Positions 35,768 through 49,263 of a stretch of DNA of 64,000 bases are shown in pieces (position 1 is the first letter of the stretch; each line of letters begins with the position of its first letter). A model generated the notes under the pieces. It ran no database searches. It was not told the DNA's origin and was given only the letters and a program-made list of their open reading frames with translations. The stretch covers positions 3,477,753 through 3,541,752 of the forward strand of contig NW_003101680.1 of the NCBI RefSeq assembly GCF_000003855.2, written 5' to 3'. The translations under genes were made by a program, and so were the position numbers. This DNA is from Blastomyces gilchristii SLH14081 (taxonomy: Eukaryota; Ascomycota; Eurotiomycetes; Onygenales; Ajellomycetaceae).

Positions 35768-36187
35768 TAGACTGGCCGCTGAGATCATGAATTTCACATT
35801 TAGTTCCATTTGATCTGGTCTCATACATTTCTTGGCATGAATCCTGCTGGGACTAATTATTAAATAAACATGCAAAGTGACTATATATCAGATCTTAAAA
35901 TGAAATCATGACTTGAAAAAAATGAGAAAGTGATCTCATTTGATCTCATTTAGTCTCATTCTTGACATAAAGTTACTATTTTTAGACATTTTAAGGTTTT
36001 TTTTAGACTATTTTTAATTTTTTAAAAAGTAACACTTTTTGATAACACTTAAATAAGATTTAAAGTCATTTAAAGCAATAAAAATAATTTAAATTGAGAA
36101 GTGAAAATCATGATATCATTTGAAAAATGTGATAAGAGTAGACAGTAAGTCTCACTGAAACAGTATGAGACTACTATCTAATGTTAA

Positions 36188-38413
36188 ATGAGAGGTAGAA
36201 AACAATGTTCTGCAATTGACACTGTTCTCTCAGTTGTTCCTGATATTCAAATAGCAAAGCATGAAGGTCTGGTCTCAACTGCAGTTTTTATTGATATAAA
36301 AGAAGCATTTGATTATGTTTCAAAGTCAAAGTTAATTCAGACTTTGAAGATGTTAAAACTGCCACTTTCTCTAATAAAATGAGTTAACTGTTTTATGTCT
36401 AAAAGAATCATACAACTTTTCTTTGATGGAATGAAATAAGAAAAGACTGAGATAAAAATAGAAGTGCTGTAAGAATCTTCAATCTCACTCATTTTATTTA
36501 CAATATACACTGCATATCTATTCAAAGATAGAAATATAAAAATAGTATGATCTCTGAGTTATGTAGATGATATTGGTCTAGTCTACAGCTCAAAAACTAT
36601 CAAAGAGAATTTGAAAGTGATTGAAAAAGCTGCAAAGAAAATCTTTGTCAGAGCAGATATCAATCAAATTCAATTTAATATGAATAAAACTGAGTTAATT
36701 CATTTCTTTCCTAGATTCAATGAGAAAGAACTATCTCTAACTCTTTTAAATAGAGAGATTAACCCCAGTTTAAATGTCAAATGATTAGGAGTATGGTTAA
36801 ACTTCAAGTTGAATTTTAAATATTATATTTAACAAAGAACTGTCAAGGCAGAAAGACTACTGAACAACATTATCAGACTATCAAATACAGAGAGAGGTCT
36901 ATTGTTCCAGGCTATGAGACAGTTATATATAGCCTGTATTACCTCAGTAGCTGATTATAAAGTTCAAGTTTAATGGAATAATCAAGGAAATTTCACTGAA
37001 CTCTTTCAAAGTCTGCAAAACAGAGCTTTGAGAAGAATTCTGAGAGCATTCAAATCATCTCCTATTAAAGCAATGAAAATTGAAGCTTCAATTCTCTCTT
37101 CTGCTATTAGATTTGAAAAGGCCTGTATGAACTATGCTCTGAGAGTTATAAAGATGAGCTCAAATCATATAATCAGAGAAAGAGTCTCTTTCTCATTTTC
37201 ATCAGTTAACTCTGGAAATGAACTGAATTGAAATAGATTTCTTGATTGAAATGAAAATAATTCTTCAAAGAAAATGCCTTCTCAACTGTACAGACTATAC
37301 TCACTGATTAAAAATCAATTTTCTTCTTTAAATATTGAAAAAGTTGATCATGAGAAGTTATCTCTCTAAGGAGAAAAGCTTGATTCTCTTATAGACTTAC
37401 AAATAAGTGAACTATCTAAAGAGAAAGAATGTGAACAGCATTTGAAGAGAATTTCTACAATCAATATAAAAGACTCTATTCTGATTTATTCAGATGACTC
37501 AAAAAATGAGAATCTGAATAGATTAAGTGCAGGCATTGCTTATACTGAAGATAATATTAATTTTATCTCAGATTTCTGAAATTTAGACTGTGAATCTGAA
37601 GTCTTTGATGCTAAACTATTTGCAATAGTGAAAGCTTTCAAACTTATTGAAATAAAATCTTATAAAAGAGAAAATAGTTTGAAAGAGACATGAATATTCT
37701 CTAATAGTCAAGCTGCTTTAAAAAGACTTAGAAATAGTCAGATTTATAATGATTAAATGAATCTTGAACTAATCTTAAACTCCATTTTAAAAATTCAAAA
37801 GAGAAGAATATTAAAGCTGATAATTTATCTGCACTGAGTTCCTGCTCATATGAATATTCATGATAATGAATTGGCTGATTCAGCTGCAAAAAAAGGTTCA
37901 GAATTAAGCAGATCTATTCAAAAAATTGTGTTCTGGTCTTTTATAAAGAGAAAAATAAAAGAATCTTATTTAGACAAGTGAAATGAAAGCTGACAGAAAC
38001 AAAAGAAGAGTATACATTATTCAAGATTTGAAACAAAATCCAAGTGGAAATCTTGTTCAATTAAATGTAAAAAGAAAATATTCTCATCTATAATACAGCT
38101 GAAACTAGGACATGGCTATTTCAAATCTTATATACAAAGATTTGATAATAGATTTGATTCAATAGAATGCTCATTCTGCAATGTAAATGAGAATTCTGAG
38201 TATATTGTAATGCACTGTGCATTATACAACAGTCTCAGAGTCAGATTGAAAGAGAAGTATGATCTAAATCAATTAAATATGAGATTTTTATTCTCAACTG
38301 AGACAGGAATTAAATACTTAATAGACTTTCTATCAGAAACTCAAGCAGCTACAAGAAAATGACTGAATTCAGAAATATCTGAATATGAAGAGGAGAAAAT
38401 TGATCAGATATAG
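36188..38413 (+). pseudogene. LINE ORF2 remnant: reverse transcriptase plus RNase H
   Basis: One frame of 742 codons carries all domains. The RT fragment has FIDIKEAFDYV near 36,287 and YVDDIGLVYS at 36,560, the active-site box with its Asp pair intact. RNase H follows, with YSDDS at about 37,487, an SEVFDAKLFAIVKA block near 37,590 and a VPAHMNIHDNELADSAAKKG block near 37,840. A C-terminal CSFC...HC motif lies at 38,168-38,218. In-frame stops are TGA, TAA or TAG at sites expected for Trp, Arg or Gln. RT followed by RNase H in one ORF fits the I/Tad1 group of fungal LINEs. It is non-functional. Confidence 0.85.
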
Positions 38414-38702
38414 TCTGTTAAAACAGCTATATACTATCTTTTAATAATTTGTTTCACTACAGTCTCTCATTATTTTACTGTACTTTTTTCTTTCTATTCT
38501 TTTCTATCTATCTATTTAATGTGTCTATCTTTAAGACTGTGTTCTCTTTTCTTTTGTCATGTCAAATGGTTTCAAAGTATCAGAAGATGTTAAAATACTG
38601 CAATTTGTAAACAGTTTTTGTATTCTGGGCTGGAATTTTCTGATTTTACATATCTGAAATTGGTGAATGTATAATAGTTAACTTTATAGATATAGGAAAA
38701 AC

Positions 38703-38725
38703 CCTGAGAACTTTTAGTTCTCAGG
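38703..38725 (+). other. Perfect 9-bp stem-loop near the LINE 3' end
   Basis: CCTGAGAAC at 38,703-38,711 pairs with GTTCTCAGG at 38,717-38,725 around a TTTTA loop, ~60 bp before the TAA-repeat tail. LINE reverse transcriptases often recognise a 3' hairpin of their RNA, so this is a candidate recognition structure. Confidence 0.6.
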
Positions 38726-39052
38726 TAGATGTCATAGTCTCTGACTGCATACATCTATAATTGAAGAATAATAATAATAATAATAACTATCTAATGTTAG
38801 AACTGTGTAATAAAATCTGTTGAATTCGCAATGAGACTATCAAAAATTCTGGTTCTGATCTTAGACACAGTCACACGGTCACTCTACTTCCGCCCTGAAG
38901 CCTCACTGCATACATCATCACATACACATATAAATATTTGCTTCAATTGCTGATTCTCACACTTTCTCTTTCTTTTCTTCTCTAATGTTTTTCTCTTTGT
39001 TATATAAGACCTATCAGTATTATACTGATCTATTTAACATAGATCTCTTACA

Positions 39053-42000
39053 CTAGAAAAATATTCATCATCTTCTTATTAGAAATGATTATTCATGTAT
39101 TATCTTCTCATTAGAAATGATTATTTATCAAGAGATATCTGAACATGTAATGATGTGTAAGAAAGAGAAACAATTAGTTAAAGTAAATATTAAGTTCTCA
39201 GATAGAAGCTTGCTCATCAGTTACTCTGACTCTGTAATAAGATCTTATAAAGAGAATGTCAGTGAAAGACCTGAGAGTTCTGATCTCAGATGTATAAGAT
39301 ATTCATATAATTACACTTCTTCAGATATTACATATCTGATAAAATGATATAATCATGTCTAACAATAATATAAAACTCTTGAATGTAAGTATAAATATGA
39401 TATCACAGTGACTCTGAGCAATGTTGAAATTACAACAATAATAAATAGCTGATATGCATGTAACTTAACAACTTTAATACAAAGAGATTTAACAATTAAC
39501 TCATGCAATTTCAACATCTACAGAATTGAATATAAAAGCACTGAAGAAATGCTTAGATACTTCTATATATTTCAATACTTTCAATCTCACTCTCTACTTA
39601 TTATAAAGAATGAAAATGCTTGTAAAACTGAGTATAGATGAAGATGTCATCAGTTCACTAATTAATTAAGATTAATATATCAATGAATAATTGAAGAATC
39701 ATGTGAAACAGAAGTTTTATTCATGAATAAAAGCATGTGAATCAGTGTTATGAATATCTAATAATATTATGAAATATCTTGATATTCTGTTCTGAGACAC
39801 TGTCATACAACAGAAAGTGTTAGACTGATTACAGAGTATCTGACAGAGAAATACTTCTCTTATAACATTTATTTCTGACTTCAACATCAAGATCTTAGAA
39901 GCAGGTGATTAATCTTGAAAAGATTAAATGAAGATTAGCATGCTTAAGAAGACATTAATCTTCAAACTCTTACAGACTCTTATAAGTGTAGATAAAGATC
40001 AAACTTATGAAGACTTCTGCACACAGCTTCAGACATTGAACAACTATCTTATCAAGCTTAAGAGTATACAGAACAGCAGCAGAAGACATTACATCTCAGT
40101 CACTTATACACCCGCGCTGAAGAATAACAATGATGCAGATGTCATGAATTGAGTAGACTTAAATATCTACATATAAGCAAGAGTCTTCATCATCTGAACA
40201 GGCTTCTGAGTTCCTGGGATCACTTCTGAAGAAGTCACTGATTGATATCAATATGAAGTATGTATTAACTATAATCAATCAGAGCATATTACTTTCAACT
40301 GCTGATTAATCTACATGTCTTCTCACTTAAAGAATGAATCAATGCCTGTCTGTGTCAATTACATTGCATTGAAAGAAGATTCAGAGAATAACTATGAGAA
40401 TGTTTCAATGAAACAGGGAAAAGATTAGCTTCTGTTCAAATTAATAAACAGAAGCTTGAAGAGATCAGATAATAACAATTTGAAGAGAAAATGATAATAA
40501 ATGCAATTTTTGTATCTACTGTAATTGATAATATGTATAATATAAAAGTCATGATAGACAGCAGTCTATATTACTGTGCAATGATAAAATCTTCAGTCAT
40601 AAGACATCATAATCTTCAGTGTATCTCTTTATCAAAACTCTGACTTCTCACAGAATTTAATGATTCAAAAGACATTTATATCTGTTATATAATAAAGTTG
40701 ATCATAGATGTGAGAGAACATTAATGTGAAGATATCTATATATATAAAGTTGATAATCTTGATTATAATCTAATGTTAGAACTTGTCTGACTATCTGAAT
40801 AAGATATCTTATTAAATGCTTAAAACAGAAGTTTAATATTCTCTAATAATGATAGAATTTATGAAGATGATATTTACAAAACTATGAATCTTACACAGAT
40901 CTCTGTCAACACTTATAAAATGCTCTGAAAAAGAAGTCATTAAAACTGCTAACAGAGTTACTGACAAAGTCACTGATAGTAGAATTATATATCAATCTAT
41001 TTCACCAGTCTGATCAATATCAAGAAAGCTCTAGAAAAGTTATTCTGTACTATAATAATAGATTCTCATACAAAACTCTCTTAATAATATCATGAATATC
41101 TAGATGTCTTCTGATAAGATAACATTATAAATATATCTTCTTTACAAGACTCAGAAATGAATCACAGTATTAAGTTAGAAAAGAAGAATAATAAGAACTC
41201 TGAGTCACTATGAGACTCTCTTTATAATATATCTTGAGATGAACTTCTTCTTTCTCAGAAGACACTTAATAATCTGTTGAATAAGAAATTTATACATGTT
41301 AGTAACTCTTTCACTGCAGCTTCTATTCTCTTTATAAAGAAGTTAAATGAAGAACTTCAATTCTGTGTGAACTACTGAGATCTGAACAGATTGATAAAGA
41401 AAGATTGTTATCTCTTATCTCTTATCAATAAAATTCTAGCATGAATTAAGTAAGCTCAATAGTTTACAAAGCTAGATATTATCACTGTGTTTCATAAGAT
41501 TTGTATCACTGAAGAAGATGAATAGCTTACAGTATTTCAAACATATTATAATCTCTTTGAATGAATAGTCACACTCTTTGAACTGATTAATACTCTTAGT
41601 ACATTTCAGAAGTATATCAACTGAGCACTTCAAGATTTTCTTAATAAGTTTATATCTGCTTATCTAGATAATATTCTCATCTTCACTAATGAATTCAGAA
41701 AAGAGCATTAAGAGTATATATAAAGAGTATTATAATAACTATAAGAAGCAGAACTATCAATTGATATTAATAAGTATGATTTCAAAGTTAAGAGTACTAA
41801 ATACTTAGGTTTCATCATAGAAGCTGATAAGAGAATTTGAATGAATTCTGAGAAGATCTCTGTCATTCTCAAATGAGAAGCTTTATATACTGTGAAAGAT
41901 GTATAAAGCTTCATTGAATTCACTAACTTCTATCAGCAATTTATACAAAACTTCTCAGATATTATGAGATCACTTACAGAACTCACTAAGAAAGACTCAG

Positions 42001-43769
42001 TATTTTAATGATCAGCAGATACTGAAGCTGCATTTATACAGATAAAGAAGATATTTATTAATATCTCTCTGCTGATAATATTCAATTCTGATCATGAAAC
42101 AGTTATTGAAGCTGATTTCTCTGACTATGTGACAGAAGAAGTCATATTATAATATAATAATAAAGATGTTCTATAATTATGTGTCTTCATATCTAAGAAA
42201 CTGAGTCTCACTGAATGCAATTATGAGATCTATGATAAGAAACTTCTTACAATTATACACTGTCTAGATGAATGAAACTCTGAACTCTGAAGTATCTCTG
42301 AATTTGAGATAATCACAGATTATGAGAACTTTAAATACTTTATAACAATCTGTAAACTTATCAAATAATAGATGTGATAGTCAGAGTTTCTAAGTTACTT
42401 TCATTTTACAATACACTACTGTTCTGACAGTCAGAACTTGATGACAGATGCTCTCTCATAACAAGAGCAAGATATGTCATTCAATGTAACAGATACTCAC
42501 TGAATGAACTGAGAGCACTGACTCTTGAATCTGAAGATACTAGTTAATCAAGATGAAACAGCTCATGACACTATACATACTTCTCTGATTAGAACTGTCA
42601 CTGATATCTTAACTTCTTTCAAATCTACATTAGATAAGCTATGATATACAGCAGCTCAAACTGATAAACTTCTTTAAACACTCACTGAAGCAGTATGATA
42701 AGAAGTACTCTGATTTCTCTCAGAACTACATGTAAGAACTGACATCTCAGAATATTCAATTAATGATAATAACACTCTATAATTTTATAAATAATACTGA
42801 GTCTCTTACTCTGAACTCTTACATATTTGAATAATACAAGAGATGCATAATTCATATATAACTAATTATTCAGGCTGTGAACAACTGTATAGAATAATCT
42901 TCTAAGAGTTCTATTAATCTGAGATATTAAACAGTATCAGACACTTTATCTGAAACTGTAACTGCTATTCTTCTATTATCTTATAAAAAAACTGTAGAAA
43001 AGATCTACTAAAATCACTTGATATCTCTGATAGAATCTGATAAGATGTGATAATTGACTTCACTATTGATCTCTCTGAGAGTAAGAGTTGTAGAAATGTT
43101 CTGATTATTATAGACTGATTGAGTAAGAATATAATATTAAAATCTTATGATAAGATGAATACTGAACAAGTTATTAAAGCTTTTCTATAGAGCCTATTCT
43201 ATCAGATATATAAATTACTGAGATTCATAGTATTGAATCAGAGCTGTCAATTCATGAGTGCTCTCTGAATAAGAATCTGTCAAGTTCTCAAGATTATATA
43301 TCATCTGTTAACTATCTATCACTCTGAGACTGATAGTGTATCAGAATGAATAATTCAGACTATGAAGAATTATCTTTGTAAATTCTGTAATTACTTATAA
43401 GATAATTAACATAATCTTCTTCTACATGCAGAGATTGTTATTAATAATCAAGATACTGTTTCAACAGATGTAAGTCTGTTCTTTCTTATACATGAATATT
43501 ATATGAAAGTACTGAATCTTCTAAAGATTATACATTTCACACTGAATCTCTGCAGTTCAATTCAGATCACTGATAATATAGTAATAAAACTATGAGATAC
43601 TCATAATTGAGCAGAGGCCTTCATAGCAAGTATTAAACAGAATTAAGAAGATTGAATCAATATTCACTGAGATCTCACTGAATAATATAAGATAGAAGAT
43701 CTGATATGATTGAATCTTAAGAATATATGAATTATATGTTTATCTCATATACTAGATTACTGTTATATC
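39053..43769 (+). pseudogene. C2 gag-pol, RIP-killed
   Basis: Gag is readable near 39,928-40,150 (MKISMLKKTLIFKLLQTL). An aspartic protease block lies near 40,550, with DSS where DSG is expected. RT has AYLDNILIF at about 41,650, followed by RNase H (about 42,060-42,380). Integrase lies at about 43,180-43,480. The region ends at ATATC (43,765-43,769), the target of C3; the last ~340 bp are at 58,341-58,679. TGA stops are frequent. Confidence 0.82.
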
Positions 43770-44083
43770 TGTGGCGGGCTGCGCCCGATCAATCATATAG
43801 ACTATTCCGTACACTCCATAGATTCCTACCGCCTTATTCCCGATCGCCGATCCTCGGCCGCCACGAACGTGTATGTTCCGATCGCCGATCCTCGGCCGCT
43901 ACAAACGCGTGTATATTCTTCCACCCCGAAGCATCACTGTGTACATCATCACATACATGTATAAATATTCACTTCAATTACTGATTCTCACACTTTCTCT
44001 TTCTTTCCTTCTCTAACATTTTTCTCTTTGTTATATAAGACCTATCAATATTATACTGATCTATTCAGTGTAGGCTTCTTACA
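43770..44083 (+). repeat. C3 5' LTR
   Basis: 314 bp. The first ~165 bp keep a dense set of CG sites (GATCGCCGATCCTCGGCC twice). The inner end is RIP-changed (TTCAGTGTAGGC instead of TTCGGCGTAGGC). The open frame crossing its start at 43,727-43,984 is spurious. Confidence 0.92.
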
Positions 44084-46128
44084 CTAGAAAAACATTCATC
44101 ATCTTCTTATTAGAAATGATTATTCACACATCATCTTCTCATTAGAAATAATTATTCATCAAGAGATATCTGAACATATAATAACACATAAGAAAGAGAA
44201 ATAATCAGTTAAAGCAGATATCAAGTTCTCAGATAGAAGCTTGCTTATCAGTCACTCTGGCCCTGTAATAAGATCTTATAAAGAGAGTAAGATCTTACAA
44301 GAAAATATCAGCAAAAGACTCAAGAGTTCTGATACTCAGACATATGAGATATTTATACAATTACACATCTGATGATCAATAATCATATCTAATAATAATA
44401 TAAGAGAACTCTTAAACACAAGCATAGAAGTAATATCACAGTGACTTCAAGCAATGTTGAAATTACAACAGTAATAAATAACTGATATGCATACAACTTA
44501 ATAATATCAATATGAAGAGATTCAATAATTATCACAATAAGAAACTCAGATAATTTCAACATCTATAGAATTAAATATAAAAGCACTGAAAGAACACTTA
44601 GATGCTTCTATATATTTTAATACTTTCAATCTCACTCTCTACTCATTATGAAGAATGAAAATGCTTGTGAAACTGAGTATAGATGAAGATATCATTAGTT
44701 CACTAATTAATCAAGATTGATATATCAATGAATAATTAAAGAATCACATGAAACAGAAGTTTCATTTATGAATGAAAGCATGTGAATCAGCATTGTAAAC
44801 ATCTGATAATATTATCAAATATCTTGATATTCTGTTCTGAGACACTGTTATACAACAGAAAGTATTAGATTGATTACAGAGTATCTGACAGAGAAATACT
44901 TCTCTTACAACATTTATCTCTGACTTCAATATTAAAATTCTAGAAGCAGAAGATTAATCTTGAGAGAATTGAATGAAGATTAGTATACTCAAGAAGACAT
45001 TAACTTTCAAACTCTTACAGACTCTTATAAGTGTAGATGAAGATCAGACTTATAAAGACTTCTGCATATAGCTTCAGACATTGAATAATCATCTTATCAA
45101 GCTCAAGAGTATACAGAACAGTGATAGAAGACATTATATCTCAGTAACTTATATATCTGTGTCAAAGAATAACAATGATGCAGATGTCATGAATTGAGTA
45201 GACTTGAATATCTACATATAAGCAAGAGTCTCTGCTGTCTGAACAGGCTTCTGAGTTTCTGATATCACTTCTGAAGAAGTCACTGATTGATGTCAATGAG
45301 AAGTATGTATTAACTGTAACTGATCAGAGCACATTGCTTTCAACTGCTGATCAATCTATATATCTTCTCAATTGAGAGAAAGATCAGTGTCTTCTCATTT
45401 AAAAGATGAATCAGTGTCTGTCTGCATCAATCACATTGCAGTGAAGAAAGATTCAGAAGATAACTATAAGAATATCTCAGTGAAACAGAGAAAAGATTAG
45501 CTTCTGTTCAAATTCATAAACAGAAGCTTGAAGAGGTCAGACAATAACAATTTAAAGAGAAAATGACAATGAATGCAATTCTTGTATCTACTGTGATTGA
45601 TAATATGTATAATATGAAAGTCATGATAGACAGCAGTCTATGTCACTATACAATGATAAAATCTTCAGTTGTAAGATGTTATAATCTTCAGTGTATTTCT
45701 TTATTAAAACTCTGACTTCTCACAGAATTTGATGATCTGAAGAATGTTTGTATCTGTTACATAGTGAAACTAAACATAGATATGAGAGAATATTAACATA
45801 AAGATATCTACATATATGAAGTTAATAATCTCAACTATAATTTTATGTTAGAACTTGTCTGACTATCTGAACAAGGCATCTTGCTGAATGCTTGAAACAG
45901 AAGCTTGATATTCTCTAATGATGACAGAATTCATGAAGATGATATTCATAAGACTATGAATCTTACACAGATCTCTGCCAACACTTATAAAATACTCTGA
46001 AAAAGAAGTCATCATCAAAATCACTGACAGAGTCACTGATAAGTTCATCAACAGCAGAATTATATATTAATCTATTTCATCAGTCTGATCAATATTAAAA
46101 AGACTCTAGAAAAGTTATTCTGTGTTAC
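44084..46128 (+). pseudogene. C3 gag and protease, RIP-killed
   Basis: The gag region is collinear with C2. A CINCN-x-SEHIAFNC zinc knuckle lies at 45,306-45,347, with a TGA in place of Trp. The protease block lies near 45,620. The region ends at GTTAC, the target of B2. Confidence 0.75.
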
Positions 46129-46308
46129 TGTGATTCAAAAGTTGCTTAAGCCAGCGTACGATTACAGGCGTACGCCGGCTTCTTATATATTGTAATATTA
46201 TATGCTAAATTAATTAGTGGCCGCTATAATCCCTCTTTACATTTGTACACTAGTAGTTCGGAAGCGGCTGCATTATTATCTGACAGTTGTACATTCTTCT
46301 GAATCATA
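46129..46308 (-). repeat. B2 3' LTR (left)
   Basis: 180 bp. The outer (left) end keeps CAGCGTACG and GGCGTACGCCGG; the inner end is RIP-changed. Confidence 0.92.
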
Positions 46309-46861
46309 TCCTTTCTCACCAGATTCAGTCATGCTCACATGACCATGTCATACACTCTAGCTTCATGCAGATTAGCTCATCACTAGTGTTTTACAATTGT
46401 GTGATCTATTTCTGATTCAGCTAGTGTTCTGCATACACTCTTATAAAGAAACTTTCACTATATTATATCACTCATTCACTAATCTTTCTCATTCTTCAAT
46501 CATTATCTTCATCATCATTATCATTGAACATCATTATCTCATTCAAGATTTCTATCTCTTCTTCTGTTCAATTCTTTCCATCTGTTCATCTATTACATTA
46601 TATGTGTTTCTGGTGATAGTCTTCTGTTCTTATAACAAGCATTCTTGTAGTGCTCATATCAGGCAGTTTATTAGTAGTAAGTGTAATATGTTGTGAAATA
46701 TGATCAGAACTTGTTTATCTTCTAACAATCATCAGAATATACTATTATGAATGATATCTCTTCTTCATCTTCTTATACACTCTCAACTGTTTCCTTCTCA
46801 GTGAGTTTCTGATTGTGTTTTCTGACATGATTTTACATGAACACAGATGCTGATATGTTGT

Positions 46862-48282
46862 TTTTATTTATATAGAATCTTCATATATTGACAGATCTGT
46901 ATTTATCAATAATAGTGAACTCAGTGTTAAATCATTAATTGAGAACTTGAAGAATGTGATAATGAAGAAATTATCTGTGTTATATGTGACTGAGTCTTCT
47001 GTATTCTCTCTTACTTCTTCTGCTGCTTCTTTCTCTACTACTCTCTCTCAATCTTCTACACTTATCTCTATGTCTGATTCTCCTACTTCTGCTATCTCTG
47101 TTTCTGTGATCTCTACTCTCACTGCTTCTGGTTTTACTGTCTCTGCTTTTGTTACCAGCTCTCCCTGTTTCAAGAAGATGTTGTATAGACTTAATAAATT
47201 ATCTCTTTCAGTATATACACTTCTGTTCTTCTTACTGACTCTCAGAATAATTTATTGTATGAAGACTGTGTATGATATAACTATCTGAAGCTTGGTCACA
47301 GACACTGATTATTATATTTATTTTAAATATTTATGATGAGATAATTATTTATTTATATCAGAGAATCACTTCTCTCTTCAACAGTGTTAAGATTATAAGT
47401 CTTTTTCTTTTTTATCTTTTCTTTCTGACACTGATTTTTCTGTTCTTAGAGAAAATTGTTATGGGTTTTACTGTGTATGAAGTCATAGCATTCATAGACA
47501 TTAAGAAGCTTTTCATAACTGTAAAGTTCAATATTGCAGGAATATTCACTCTGATAAATTTCTTCAGAATAATAGATCTGTATCAGCCTATTCTCTAATA
47601 TCTGTTGTCTGACTTTATAATGCAGATGAAAGATATTCATGTTTTCAGAAACAGAAATGCAGATGTTGTACTCTTTTACACCTGTGAGTGTGAGGCTTGT
47701 ACACCTTGTCTGAGATGTTATTATGAGAATGAGCTGTTCACACACTGTGTTCTGCTTCCTGCATTCTCTTGTGTCTCTCTCTCTCTCCCTGAGGAGCCTC
47801 ATGCATGTTGTAATTATATGTACAATTCTAAGGCCAGTGAGTGTTCATTCAGTAGTTGTTATCCCTGCTTTTGTGATTTTGTATACTAATAATAGTTCTT
47901 AGTTACTTCAGTGTCAGAGATCATTTTAATTAAAGATGATAATGCTGCTGAGACTATCTTCTTCTGTCTTCAATCTTCTCTCATCACTTTCTCTTCCTTC
48001 TCTATGAGAAAGATTATACACATACTGAGTCATAAGTATTCAGCTCTGAGTGACTCTCACTATCATTCATTTAGTTCTGTATCTTCTTCTTCTTCTGTTT
48101 CTTTCATCTTTATTCTCTCTGTTCTGACTTCTGATTCTGTGAGTTCTGCACTCTTCTTCAATTTCTCTATATATATACATGTGCATTTCTATATTGGCAT
48201 TTCAGTCAATCTTGTGATAAATGACATTAATGTTGTACACAGAGTGATAGAGAAATCAGAGATATGTACAGTGTTATTGTAA
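46862..48282 (+). other. B2 opposite-strand open frames (match those of B1)
   Basis: On the plus strand, opposite to pol, open frames lie at 46,862-47,288 (in-frame ATG at 46,947; Ser/Thr-rich, hydrophobic end RIIYCMKTVYDITI), 47,605-47,889 (95 codons, 14 or so Cys, YENELFTHC) and 47,911-48,282 (Ser-rich, ends RVIEKSEICTVLL). Order, spacing and protein-level similarity to B1 are conserved. The pol-sense frame 47,802-47,446 is also open here but is stopped in B1, which favours the plus strand as the coding one. No known domain is recognised; the middle frame could bind zinc. It may be one spliced gene. Coding remains unproven. Confidence 0.45.
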
Positions 48283-49263
48283 GAGTGACTTACAGCTCTC
48301 AAATTCCTTGTAAATCTTGAGTTTTGAGATTTTCTTTGTTTTTGATGTTTTTTGAATGATGTTGCATTGAAAATAGATTAAATATATAATATATGAAAAT
48401 GAATGAGATATATATGATAACATTTGTCTTTTACAGCTGATTCTTACAGTTGATGATTAATTCATTATCTCTTTTCATTTCTTATGCTTTTTTCTTTATC
48501 TGCTAGTCACTACTCTTACACAATCTCTATATAATACAGTGTTCAGTGACTAGATTCAGCAGCTTTCATCTTTTATGATTCTGTCTTATACATTATACTG
48601 TCTCTCTTCACTCACTCAGACTACTATAGTGAATGACTCATTAAAACTAACCTTATCTGATCTCTGAGCATTCTCAGAGATTGAGATGACTTGATTTTAT
48701 ACATTCATGAATGTTTCAGATAGTTCATTCTCTGTGATCTCTGTGATTAAACTGATGTAAACAGTTAAATTCAACTCTGAATTCCTTTTTCTTCTGCAAT
48801 CTGACTCATATACAAGTCTGTCACTTTGAGACTGCTCTTTACTGTGTTGCATCTGCTATCTGTAGCATGTTATTATATAACCAGCTACAGTCTTATCACT
48901 TATTGAAGTGTGATGTTCATCTGATTTCTTCATTTCTTCTCATTCTTTTCTTATAATTGTGAAAAGATCAGAATAAGTGAGATTATCTGATTTATAAGCA
49001 TCTATGATTTCTCTTACTTCACAAGACTTTTCAATTATAAGTCTCTTCTTTTTCAATGCTGATAATAGTGCTGTAAATGATCATAATTCACTCAGATCTT
49101 ACATCTTTGTTTTTATAAGTTATGAATCATTGATTAAGTTATATAAGATCTGTCTCTCTGATTCTTTCAATGTGTATGTTCTCAGAGAATGTGATTTAAG
49201 TATTTTATATGACTCAAATCATCTAGATTGAAACTTCTCAGAACTCTCATTGTGTATAAGAAC

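Larger units (their letters stand above)
36187..38785 (+). mobile_element. 5'-truncated LINE (I/Tad1-like), RIP-mutated
   Basis: It is flanked by a 14-bp TSD, ACTATCTAATGTTA at 36,173-36,186 and 38,786-38,799, and ends in a TAA-repeat tail. The ORF2 remnant (36,188-38,413) keeps one frame and contains RT, RNase H and a Cys/His motif. The 5' end and the N-terminal endonuclease are missing. Confidence 0.9.
35768..38886 (+). mobile_element. M1: hAT-like MITE containing a LINE
   Basis: The ends are TAGACTGGCC and CACTCTA. CTTCCGCC is duplicated at 35,760-35,767 and 38,887-38,894. Without the LINE and its TSD it is 506 bp. It encodes nothing. Compared with M2 and M3 it carries many C-to-T and G-to-A changes, mostly at CC/GG and CG. 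Confidence 0.9.

Noticed and set aside
43727..43984. 85-codon open frame
   Set aside because: It spans the C2-C3 junction and the C3 LTR; no independent gene is likely.
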